Assembly: GCA_937887565.1 (NCBI GenBank)
Contig: CALABS010000026.1
Location: forward strand, 1 to 38,143
Reading direction: 5' to 3'
DNA: 38,143 nucleotides
Origin: an uncultured Rhodospirillaceae bacterium
GTDB lineage: Bacteria; Pseudomonadota; Alphaproteobacteria; Rhodospirillales; Magnetospirillaceae
Position 1 is the first letter of the stretch, and each line of letters starts with the position of its first letter. Below are positions 16,193-22,708 of this stretch, one piece after another. The notes below the pieces were generated by a model. It made no database searches, was not told where the DNA came from, and was given only the letters and a program-made list of their open reading frames with translations. The position numbers and the translations under genes were made by a program.

Positions 16193-16405
16193 ATTCCCCC
16201 CTGTATCCCGCTCGGGCCTCGAAGTGCGTGCGTGTGCAAATCTGACACGTCACCGGCGCCGCGACAACCTGGATGCGAGTCGACGCCAGGTGATCACCGC
16301 GAAATTGCGCCGCCGCCCTGGAGGCCGCCGGGGTGACCACAGTCAAATCGTGCCCGCCCGGCCACGGCTAACGTCTGCGCCACCCATATTGGCACGAGGT
16401 CCGCC

Positions 16406-17011
16406 GTGAGCTTTCCCAATTTCTTTCGCGCGGCCCCCGTGATCACCCTGCGCGATCCCTTGATGGCCTTTCTGGGGACCGGCGACGGCGTCGTGCGGTA
16501 CGGCTACGCCGACGCGGTCAAGCTGTGCGGCCATTCCTGCCCCACCGTGGCGGGGGCGTTCCTGATGGTGCGGGCCGGGCTGGCGGCGCTCTACGGCGAC
16601 GCCCTGCCCGAGCGCGGCGGCATCGGCGCCGCGTTTCCCGATCCGGCCGACGCCGGGGTGACCGGGGTGATGGCGGCGGTGGTCGGCCTGGTGACCGGCG
16701 CGCGCGGCGAGGACGGCTTCAAGGGGCTGGCGGGCCGCTTCACCCGCGCCGGGCTGCTGGAGTTCTCGACCGATACCGGCGGAACCATGGACCTGCGGCG
16801 CCTGGACGACGGCCGCCGCGCCGCGGTTCGCTATGATCCGTCGGTGGTGCCGGCGGCGCCGGCCATGCGTCGGCTGCTCGACCGCGTGCTGGCGGGAATC
16901 GCCTCGCAGGATGAGCACCAGGCGTTCGGAGCCCTGTGGCAGGAGCGGGTGCGGCGGATCCTGACCCATCACGCCGAGGATCCACGGATGATCTCGGTGG
17001 CGATGGGCTGA
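16406..17011 (+). CDS. FmdE-like domain protein
   Basis: A 201-aa protein resembling FmdE, a small domain first seen beside formylmethanofuran dehydrogenase genes and thought to bind metal. The diagnostic part is KLCGHSCPTVAGAFLMVRAG (Cys41, His43, Cys45), which matches the GH-x-CPG-type motif at the head of FmdE. The rest includes EFSTDTGGTMDLRRLDDGRR and a C-terminal helical part. The role is unknown here, since no molybdenum or tungsten enzyme lies nearby. It starts at a GTG preceded by GAGG and ends 41 bases before the YkgJ-like gene, likely one transcript. The family call is by motif only. Confidence 0.7.
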   Translation: MSFPNFFRAAPVITLRDPLMAFLGTGDGVVRYGYADAVKLCGHSCPTVAGAFLMVRAGLAALYGDALPERGGIGAAFPDPADAGVTGVMAAVVGLVTGARGEDGFKGLAGRFTRAGLLEFSTDTGGTMDLRRLDDGRRAAVRYDPSVVPAAPAMRRLLDRVLAGIASQDEHQAFGALWQERVRRILTHHAEDPRMISVAMG

Positions 17012-17052
17012 GCCCGCTTGCCGACCGGCCCCGGCCGGCGCATGGTGGGGCC

Positions 17053-17460
17053 ATGAGCGACCGTGTCTGTTTCCCCTGCACCTTGTGCTGCGCCTTCTTC
17101 GGCGTCCCCGAGTTGGCCAAGCCGGCCGGAATGCCGTGCCCCCACCGCGTCGAGGCGGGGTGCGGCATCCATTCCGACCGACCGCAGTCGTGCCGGAACT
17201 TCGAGTGCTTCTGGCTGATGGACGACAGTTTTCCCGAGGATCTGCGGCCGGACCTGTGCGGGGTGGTGGTGTCGTTCAACGAGGACCACGACAGCGTGGT
17301 GATCCATGTCGATCCCGACCGTCCGGACGCTCTGTCCGGCGAGGCCGGGACACAGTGGATCGAGGCATTGATGACCACCTTCGATCCCGTCTTCGTGGTC
17401 TGCGGCGACGACCGCATGATGATCCGGCGGTCGCCGCTCGATCCGTCAGGCCAGGCTTGA
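17053..17460 (+). CDS. YkgJ-family cysteine cluster protein
   Basis: A 135-aa protein with the zinc- or iron-chelating YkgJ pattern: FPCTLCCAFFGVPE (CxxCC), MPCPHRVEAGCGIHSDRP and CRNFECFW. Seven or more Cys plus the GC-x-IH-x-RP-x-x-CR signature identify the family, whose members are proposed to bind Fe-S or Zn; the biochemical role is mostly unknown. The last 60 residues extend beyond the core. It follows the FmdE-like gene on the same strand. Its 3' end overlaps the 3' end of the convergent coiled-coil gene by 15 bases. Confidence 0.85.
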   Translation: MSDRVCFPCTLCCAFFGVPELAKPAGMPCPHRVEAGCGIHSDRPQSCRNFECFWLMDDSFPEDLRPDLCGVVVSFNEDHDSVVIHVDPDRPDALSGEAGTQWIEALMTTFDPVFVVCGDDRMMIRRSPLDPSGQA

Positions 17461-17733
17461 CAGCCTCTCCTCGAAATCCTGCAGCAGGGCGTCCCAGTCG
17501 TCCTCGAGCTCTGCCCTGAGATCTTCCCAGGTGCCGTCGGGTTCGTCGTGAAGGGCGGCAAGCTTCTCGGACACGATGTCGCGCCGCCGTTCCAGCAGGG
17601 CCAGCTGCCCGGCGAGCTCGCGCCTCAGGCCGTCGCCGGCCCCGTCCAGAATCCGGGACCGGACGCTTTCGATCTGGAGCGACAGGTCGCGAACCCTCTG
17701 CTCCATGGAGTACTGATAGGTTTCACGGCCCAT
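17446..17733 (-). CDS. Small coiled-coil protein of unknown function
   Basis: A 95-aa acidic protein that is almost wholly helical with heptad-like spacing (RVRDLSLQIESVRSRILD, LRRELAGQLALLERRRDIVS, LRAELEDDWDALLQDFEERL). It has no Cys, signal or membrane segment. The ATG has GGAG upstream. I do not recognise a named family. Its stop lies inside the end of the YkgJ-like gene on the other strand, so the two messages would be complementary at their 3' ends. Confidence 0.65.
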   Translation of the reverse strand: MGRETYQYSMEQRVRDLSLQIESVRSRILDGAGDGLRRELAGQLALLERRRDIVSEKLAALHDEPDGTWEDLRAELEDDWDALLQDFEERLSSLA

Positions 17734-17866
17734 TCATCCGTCTCCGTTCGGTGCCCGCCACCCCGCAAAGGCTGCGCCTCGCCACCCATTGGGGGCAAGA
17801 ATGCATCCGGGATAGTGGCGTCCCGAAAGGGGGAGGCCGGGGGCCGGTTTGCCGGCCTCGCCTTTG

Positions 17867-17919
17867 GTGCACTTAATTCATTCAGATGGCACACCGACCA
17901 TCTGAATGAATAAGTGCAC
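17867..17919. repeat. Long AT-rich imperfect hairpin
   Basis: GTGCACTTAATTCATTCAG and following bases (17867-17889) pair with the stretch ending GAATGAATAAGTGCAC (17898-17919): 22 base pairs with one bulged base and an eight-base loop. The arms are much richer in A and T than the surroundings. It lies eight bases before the next palindromic repeat and downstream of the PfpI-like gene (minus strand), so it could act as a terminator. A smaller hairpin, GAGGCCGG with CCGGCCTC, lies just before it (about 17833-17859). Confidence 0.75.
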
Positions 17920-17926
17920 AATTCGT

Positions 17927-17997
17927 TGATTTTGTGGGCCGATTCACGCGACCGATGGTTCAGGGGCCTGAACCATCGGTCTGGATCGGACCACTAG
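17927..17997. repeat. Palindromic interspersed repeat, copy 1
   Basis: A 71-base unit: flank TGATTTTGTGGGCCGATTCA, a central hairpin with 15-bp arms and a GG loop (17950-17981, core GGTTCAGGGGCCTGAACC), and flank CTGGATCGGACCACTAG. The flanks also pair with each other (GTGGGCCGAT with ATCGGACCAC, one mismatch). An inverted second copy lies at 21972-22051. The final CTAG contains the UAG stop codon of the PfpI-like gene. Confidence 0.9.
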
Positions 17998-18512
17998 GCC
18001 AGGCGCCGCACCACGGCGGCCGCCAACTCGGCGGCATCGTGCCCATGGCGGCCGGTGAGGATATTCCCCGCCTCCACCACCGGCCGGTCCATCCAGGTGG
18101 CGCCCGAGTTGGTCAGATCGGTGCGAATGGAGGGATGCGAGGTGACCGCGCAGCCGTTCGCCAGGCCGGCTTCCACCAATACCCACGGGGCGTGCCCGGA
18201 AACCGCCACCGGCTTGCCGGCGACGGCCGCGTCGCGGAACAGCCGGACCACATGGGCGTCCGACCGCAGGGTGTCGGCCGAGATCAGCCCGCCCGGCACC
18301 ACCAGGGCGTCGAAATCGCCGGCGCGGGCGTCGACGGCCGCCACGTCCACCGGCAGGTCGCCGTCCCAGCGGGCGTTGTCCCAGGCCCGCACCGACTGCT
18401 TCTTGGGCGAAACCACCCGCGTCACATGGCCAGCCTCGGCCAGGGTGCGGCACAGCACCGCCATCTCGGCCTGCTCGAAGCCGCTCGCCACCACCACCGC
18501 GACCGTCGCCAT
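17994..18512 (-). CDS. DJ-1/PfpI-superfamily protein without the catalytic Cys
   Basis: A 172-aa protein of the PfpI/YhbO branch of the DJ-1 superfamily, whose members act as glyoxalase/deglycase-type or stress proteins using a nucleophile Cys. The fold is clear: ASGFEQAEMAVLCRTLAEAG, VVSPKKQSVRAWD, DFDALVVPGG. At the nucleophile elbow the usual A-I-C-H-G-P-W reads AVSGHAPW, so Cys has become Gly106 while His107 and Pro109 stay. The usual Cys chemistry should be absent. I start at the second ATG (MATVAVVVASG), the normal family N-terminus. It is divergent from the DUF952 gene. Its UAG stop lies in the CTAG end of the palindromic repeat. Confidence 0.88.
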   Translation of the reverse strand: MATVAVVVASGFEQAEMAVLCRTLAEAGHVTRVVSPKKQSVRAWDNARWDGDLPVDVAAVDARAGDFDALVVPGGLISADTLRSDAHVVRLFRDAAVAGKPVAVSGHAPWVLVEAGLANGCAVTSHPSIRTDLTNSGATWMDRPVVEAGNILTGRHGHDAAELAAAVVRRLA

Positions 18513-18624
18513 CCGCGCCCTCCATCCTGTGTCGCCGCCCATTCGACGTGGGCCGGGCCGGGGTGCCGGTCAAGCATCCCTCCATGGTGGTCAGGCCGTC
18601 CGGATTGGGGTAAGGTCCGCCGCG

Positions 18625-18981
18625 ATGACCGAACCGCGCACCATCTACCACATGTGTCGCCGCGAGGAGTGGGAGGCCGCCCGGGCTTCCGGCTCCTATC
18701 CCGGTTCGTCCCAGGACGCCTCCGACGGCTTCATCCATTTCTCGACCGCCGCCCAGGTGGTGGACAGCGCCACCCGTCACCGCGCCGGCCAGGACGGCCT
18801 GGTGCTGGTCGCCGCCGACGCCGCCGCCCTGGGCGCGGCCCTGAAATGGGAGCCGTCGCGCGGCGGGGCGCTGTTCCCCCACCTGTACGGCGGCCTGCCG
18901 ATGGCGGCCGTCCGCTGGGTCGGGGACCTTCCCCTGGATTCCGCCACCGGGCGCCACGTCTTCCCTCCGCTGGAGGATTGA
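18625..18981 (+). CDS. DUF952 family protein
   Basis: A 118-aa protein of family DUF952, related in fold to ADP-ribosyl-binding or glutathione-transferase-linked small domains; no activity is established. The signature includes TIYHMCRREEWEAARASGSY, DGFIHFSTAAQVVDSA and the ending GALFPHLYGGLPMAAVRWV. The ATG at 18625 gives the standard N-terminus. It sits one base before the TTG start of pyrD and probably shares its transcript, a pairing that may be only positional. Confidence 0.88.
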   Translation: MTEPRTIYHMCRREEWEAARASGSYPGSSQDASDGFIHFSTAAQVVDSATRHRAGQDGLVLVAADAAALGAALKWEPSRGGALFPHLYGGLPMAAVRWVGDLPLDSATGRHVFPPLED

Positions 18982-18982
18982 G

Positions 18983-20044
18983 TTGCTGGACTACTACCGC
19001 TTCGCCGGCCCGCTGGTCCGCCTGCTGGACGCCGAGACCGCCCACGGCCTGACCATCCGGGCGCTGAAACTGGGCCTGGTGCCGCCGCAGCCGCGCCTCG
19101 AGCATCCGTCGCTGGAGGTCGCCCTGTGGGGATTGCGCTTCCCCAATCCGGTCGGCCTGGCCGCCGGCTTCGACAAGAACGCCGAGGTGCCCGGCGCCAT
19201 GCTGCGCCAGGGCTTCGGCTTCGTCGAGATCGGATCGGTGACCCCCCGCCCGCAGCCCGGCAATCCCAAGCCGCGCATGTTCCGGCTGGTCGAGGACCGC
19301 GCGGTGATCAACCGCATGGGCTTCAACAACCAGGGGCTGGAGGCGGTGGTGCGGCGCATGGAGACCCGCGCCAGCATCGGCATCGTCGGCGCCAATCTCG
19401 GCAAGAACAAGGACACCGAGGACGCCGCCGCCGACTACGAGAAGGGCGCCGCCCGCCTGGCGCCGCTGTCGGACTATCTGGTCATCAACGTCTCGTCGCC
19501 CAACACGCCCGGCCTGCGGGCGCTGCAGGGCCGCGACCAGTTGGAGGCGCTGGTCGGGCGCACCCGCACCGCCCTGAACGCCGCCGTCGCCGAGGGCAAG
19601 CGCCCGCCGCTGCTGCTCAAGATCGCCCCCGACCTGGGCGACGAGGATCTGGCCGACATCGCCGCCGTCGCCCTGGCCGGGGCGTTGGACGGCCTGATCG
19701 TCTCCAACACCACCATCGCGCGCCCGGAAGCCTTGCGCTCCTCCCACGCCAAGGAGACCGGCGGCCTGTCGGGCGCGCCGCTGTTCGAGCCCTCCACCGA
19801 GGTGCTGCGCCGCATGTTCCGGCTGACCGAGGGCCGCCTGCCGCTGGTGGGGGCCGGCGGCATCGCCTCGGGGGCCCAGGCTTATGCCAAGATTCGCGCC
19901 GGCGCCTCGCTGGTGCAGCTCTATTCGGCCATGGTTTACGAGGGCCCCGGCCTGATCACCCGCATCAAGCGCGAGTTGATCGACCTGCTGGCCCGCGACG
20001 GCTTCGCCTCGGTCACCGACGCCGTGGGGGCCGACCTTCGATGA
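18983..20044 (+). CDS. pyrD: Dihydroorotate dehydrogenase (quinone)
   Basis: A 353-aa class 2 dihydroorotate dehydrogenase, the membrane-associated flavoenzyme that oxidises dihydroorotate to orotate in pyrimidine synthesis and passes electrons to ubiquinone. Seen are the N-terminal membrane-binding helices (LLDAETAHGLTIRALKLG), VGLAAGFDKNAEVPGAML, INRMGFNNQGLE, the catalytic-serine region VINVSSPNTPGLRALQG, LLLKIAPDLGDEDL, and the FMN phosphate site VGAGGIASGAQAYAKIRAGA. It starts at TTG with GGAGG seven bases upstream. The stop overlaps the next start by four bases (ATGA). Confidence 0.96.
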   Translation: MLDYYRFAGPLVRLLDAETAHGLTIRALKLGLVPPQPRLEHPSLEVALWGLRFPNPVGLAAGFDKNAEVPGAMLRQGFGFVEIGSVTPRPQPGNPKPRMFRLVEDRAVINRMGFNNQGLEAVVRRMETRASIGIVGANLGKNKDTEDAAADYEKGAARLAPLSDYLVINVSSPNTPGLRALQGRDQLEALVGRTRTALNAAVAEGKRPPLLLKIAPDLGDEDLADIAAVALAGALDGLIVSNTTIARPEALRSSHAKETGGLSGAPLFEPSTEVLRRMFRLTEGRLPLVGAGGIASGAQAYAKIRAGASLVQLYSAMVYEGPGLITRIKRELIDLLARDGFASVTDAVGADLR

Positions 20045-20907
20045 CCGCGCGCATCGTCGCCGGGCTGTCCGAGCTGGCCTCGGGCTTTGACGCCCTGATC
20101 CTCGACCTGTGGGGGGTGATCCACGACGGCGTCGAGGCCTATCCCGGCGCGGCCGAGGCCATGCGGGCCGTCCGCGCCGCCGGCAAGAAGACCTTGCTGC
20201 TGTCCAACGCCCCGCGCCGCGCCGAGGAGCTGGTGGACCAGCTGGCCCGCCTGGGCATCGGCCGCGACCTCTACGACCACCTGCTGTCGTCGGGCGAGGC
20301 GGCGCACATGGAGCTGAGCCGCCGCGCCGGCCCCTTCTACGGACGGCTGGGCCGCAACCTCTATCACCTGGGACCGGAACGCGACGCCAACGTCTTCGAG
20401 GGCCTGGACTACGCCGCCGTCGACATCGGCCATGCCGACTTCATCCTCAACACCGGCCCGTGGGAGTTCGACGAGACCGTCGAGGACTACGTCCCCATCA
20501 TGCGCCAGGGACTGGAACGGCGCCTGCCCATGGTCTGCGCCAATCCCGATCTGGTGGTGATGCGCCAGGGGCGGCCGGTGGTGTGCGCCGGCGCGTTGGC
20601 GGCCTGGTACGAGGCCGAGGGCGGCGCGGTGTCGTCGCTGGGCAAGCCGGACCCGGCCATCTACGATCTCGCCCTCGGGCTGTTGGGCGTCAAGCGCGAA
20701 CGGGTATTGGCGGTGGGCGACGCCCTGCACACCGATGTCCGGGGCGCCAACGGCGCCGGGATGCGCGCGGTGTTCGTGACCCAGGGCATCCATGCCGGAG
20801 AACTGGGCATCCACCCCGGCGAGACGCCCTCGGCGGCCGCGCTCCGCGAGGCCTATGCCCGCCATGGCCAGGCCCCGTTGGCGGCGGTGGCGACATTGCG
20901 GTGGTGA
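20041..20907 (+). CDS. HAD-superfamily hydrolase, TIGR01459 type
   Basis: A 288-aa HAD hydrolase of the class IIA type related to NagD and sugar or nucleotide phosphatases. The nucleophile motif is LILDLWGVIHDG (Asp22); the second Asp of the usual DxD is Trp24, as is common in this alphaproteobacterial subfamily. TLLLSNAPRRAEEL is the motif II region, GKPDPAIYDLAL holds the motif III lysine, and VLAVGDALHTDVRGANGAG is motif IV. The substrate is unknown. The start overlaps the pyrD stop (ATGA), implying coupled translation. Confidence 0.9.
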   Translation: MTARIVAGLSELASGFDALILDLWGVIHDGVEAYPGAAEAMRAVRAAGKKTLLLSNAPRRAEELVDQLARLGIGRDLYDHLLSSGEAAHMELSRRAGPFYGRLGRNLYHLGPERDANVFEGLDYAAVDIGHADFILNTGPWEFDETVEDYVPIMRQGLERRLPMVCANPDLVVMRQGRPVVCAGALAAWYEAEGGAVSSLGKPDPAIYDLALGLLGVKRERVLAVGDALHTDVRGANGAGMRAVFVTQGIHAGELGIHPGETPSAAALREAYARHGQAPLAAVATLRW

Positions 20908-20929
20908 GAGTCGGAAAGGGACCGATGAG

Positions 20930-21949
20930 ATGACCTACGAGACCGATGCTGTCGTGGTTGGCGCCGGGCCGGTGGGCCTGTTCGCGGTGTTCGAGTGCGG
21001 CATGGTCAAGCTGAAATGCCATGTGGTCGACGCTCTCGACGGCGTCGGCGGCCAGTGCCAGGCGCTCTACCCCGAGAAGCCCATCTTCGATATCCCCGGC
21101 CATCCCCGCATCCTCGCCGCCGACCTGGTCGAGCGGCTGACCGAGCAGGCGGCACCGTTCGAGCCGGTCTACCATCTCGGCCGCCAGATGACCGGCCTCG
21201 ACCGCATGGGCGACGGCTGGCGCTGCACGCTGTCGGACGGCACCGCCATCACCGCCAAGGTGGTGATCATCGCCGCCGGCTGCGGCGCCTTCGGCCCCAA
21301 CCGGCCGCCGCTCGACGGCATCGAGGCCTTCGAGGGCATGGGTTCGGGCAAGGGCGTCAACTACTTCGTCACCCGCCGCGAGGACTATCGCGGCAGGACG
21401 GTGGTGATCGCCGGCGGCGGCGATTCGGCGGTCGACTGGGCCATCTCGCTGGCCGAGGTCGCCGCCAGCGTCGCCGTCGTCCACCGCCGCCCCAAGTTCC
21501 GCGCCGCCCCCGAGAGCGAGGCGCGGCTGAAGGCCCTGGCCGATGCCGGCGCGATCGAGCTGGTGGTGCCTTACCAGTTGCACGGCCTCGAAGGTGGGCC
21601 CGACGGGCTGGCGGCCGTCACCGTGGCCACCCTGGACGGCGCGGTGCGGCGGCTGGACGCCGACGTGCTGCTGCCGTTCTTCGGTCTGGCCATGAATCTC
21701 GGCCCCATCGCCGACTGGGGCCTGGCCATGGACCGCGCCCAGATCGCCGTCGATCCCGCCACCATGGCCACCAACGCGCCGGGCATCTTCGCCGCCGGCG
21801 ACATCTGCACCTATCCGGGCAAGCTGAAGCTGATCCTGTCCGGCTTCGCCGAGGCCGCCCGCGCCGCCCACTCCGCCCACGCCGTCGCCCATCCCGGCGA
21901 GGCCCTGCACTTCGAGTACTCGACCACCAGCGGCGTCCCCCACAAGTAA
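20930..21949 (+). CDS. Ferredoxin/flavodoxin-NADP+ reductase, thioredoxin-reductase type
   Basis: A 339-aa FAD- and NADP-binding oxidoreductase of the YumC type (type 2 ferredoxin-NADP reductase). The FAD motif is VVGAGPVGLF (residues 9-18), followed by GVGGQCQALYPEKPIFDIPG. The NADP motif is VVIAGGGDSAVDWAISLAEV, and the second FAD motif NAPGIFAAGDICTYPGKLKL. There is no CxxC redox pair, which separates it from thioredoxin reductase. It would pass electrons between NADPH and ferredoxin or flavodoxin. GGAAAGGG lies before the ATG. It follows the HAD gene by 22 bases. Confidence 0.92.
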   Translation: MTYETDAVVVGAGPVGLFAVFECGMVKLKCHVVDALDGVGGQCQALYPEKPIFDIPGHPRILAADLVERLTEQAAPFEPVYHLGRQMTGLDRMGDGWRCTLSDGTAITAKVVIIAAGCGAFGPNRPPLDGIEAFEGMGSGKGVNYFVTRREDYRGRTVVIAGGGDSAVDWAISLAEVAASVAVVHRRPKFRAAPESEARLKALADAGAIELVVPYQLHGLEGGPDGLAAVTVATLDGAVRRLDADVLLPFFGLAMNLGPIADWGLAMDRAQIAVDPATMATNAPGIFAAGDICTYPGKLKLILSGFAEAARAAHSAHAVAHPGEALHFEYSTTSGVPHK

Positions 21950-21971
21950 CCTGGCGCGGTGGTGCGACCGG

Positions 21972-22051
21972 CTAGTGGTCCGATCCAGGCGGAAGGTTCA
22001 GGGGCCTGAACCTTCCGCCTGGTGAATCGGCCCACAAAATCAGCGCACTAG
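21972..22051. repeat. Palindromic interspersed repeat, copy 2 (inverted to copy 1)
   Basis: An 80-base unit with ends CTAGTG and CACTAG. The left flank is TGGTCCGATCC, the central hairpin has 18-bp arms and a GG loop (21985-22022), and the right flank GGTGAATCGGCCCACAAAA continues to the CTAG. The core GGTTCAGGGGCCTGAACC is identical to copy 1, but the outer arms differ while still pairing perfectly. It fills the gap between the convergent reductase and tetR genes. The UAG of tetR lies in its right CTAG. Confidence 0.92.
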
Positions 22052-22659
22052 GGCCGAAACGCCCGCAGCGTCGTCTCGACCGCCGTCGTCACCGTGGCCT
22101 CGAAATCGAAGCCGGGCCGCGGCGGCAGGCCGAGCAGCTCGCGGTGGAAGAATTCGCCGCGCAGCATGGTCACGAAGAGATCGGCGGCCCGCCATGGGTC
22201 GTCGACGGCCAGTTCCCTTCGCCGGGCCAGTTCGGCGAAGGTCTCGGCAAGACTTCCCTTGCCGCGTTCGGGGCCGGCGGCGTAGAAGGCGGCGGCGAGA
22301 TCCGGATGGCGGCAGCTTTCCGCCACCACGATGCGATAGACGGCCATGGCCTCGGGCGACAGGAACAATTCGAGCAGGCGGCGTCCGATCTCGGTCAGCA
22401 CCGTCCGCGCGTCCTCGGCGGCGGGCGGCGGCGGCACCTCGGGAATGCTCTGCGCGCACCGCCGCCGCATGATGGCGCCGAACAATTCGTCCTTGCCCTG
22501 GAAATGGGCGTAGATGGTCGCCTTCGACACCCCGGCGCGCGAGGCGACGGCATCCATGCTGGTGCCGGCGTAGCCCAGTTCCAGGAAGCAGGCTCGGGCC
22601 GCGTCGAGGACGGCTTCCCGCTTGGCGGAAATGCGGGGTGAACGGCAGGTCTTGTGCAT
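22048..22659 (-). CDS. TetR-family transcriptional regulator
   Basis: A 203-aa TetR/AcrR repressor. The helix-turn-helix is plain: AKREAVLDAARACFLELGYA, then GTSMDAVASRAGVSKATIYA and HFQGKDELFGAIM. The C-terminal ligand-binding half (about 75-200) is helical and matches the TetR_C type seen near efflux or detoxification genes; the ligand is unknown. A 24-base palindrome six bases upstream is probably its own operator. It sits directly downstream of addB, with 49 bases between. No efflux pump is adjacent. Confidence 0.92.
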   Translation of the reverse strand: MHKTCRSPRISAKREAVLDAARACFLELGYAGTSMDAVASRAGVSKATIYAHFQGKDELFGAIMRRRCAQSIPEVPPPPAAEDARTVLTEIGRRLLELFLSPEAMAVYRIVVAESCRHPDLAAAFYAAGPERGKGSLAETFAELARRRELAVDDPWRAADLFVTMLRGEFFHRELLGLPPRPGFDFEATVTTAVETTLRAFRP

Positions 22660-22665
22660 CCGCGC

Positions 22666-22689
22666 AAACTAAACCAGTCGGTTCAGTTT
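22666..22689. promoter_or_regulatory. Probable TetR-type operator
   Basis: AAACTAAACCAG followed by TCGGTTCAGTTT forms a 24-base palindrome with 9 of 12 positions symmetric and no spacer, typical of TetR-family operators. It lies between the addB stop and the tetR start, six bases before the tetR ATG, where binding would block tetR transcription. The assignment is from symmetry and position. Confidence 0.6.
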
Positions 22690-22708
22690 TTCAAACCCGC
22701 CGTGCCGG

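Noticed and set aside
16389..16404. Sigma-54-like site: TTGGCACG, then GC ten bases after the GG
   Set aside because: The -12 half is CCGC rather than TTGC, and the site touches the start codon at 16406, so transcription would begin inside the gene.
17934..18000. Frame starting MGRFTRPMVQ over the palindromic repeat (a similar one lies near 22035)
   Set aside because: Both frames only translate the two repeat copies and then run through known genes in the wrong frame or strand.
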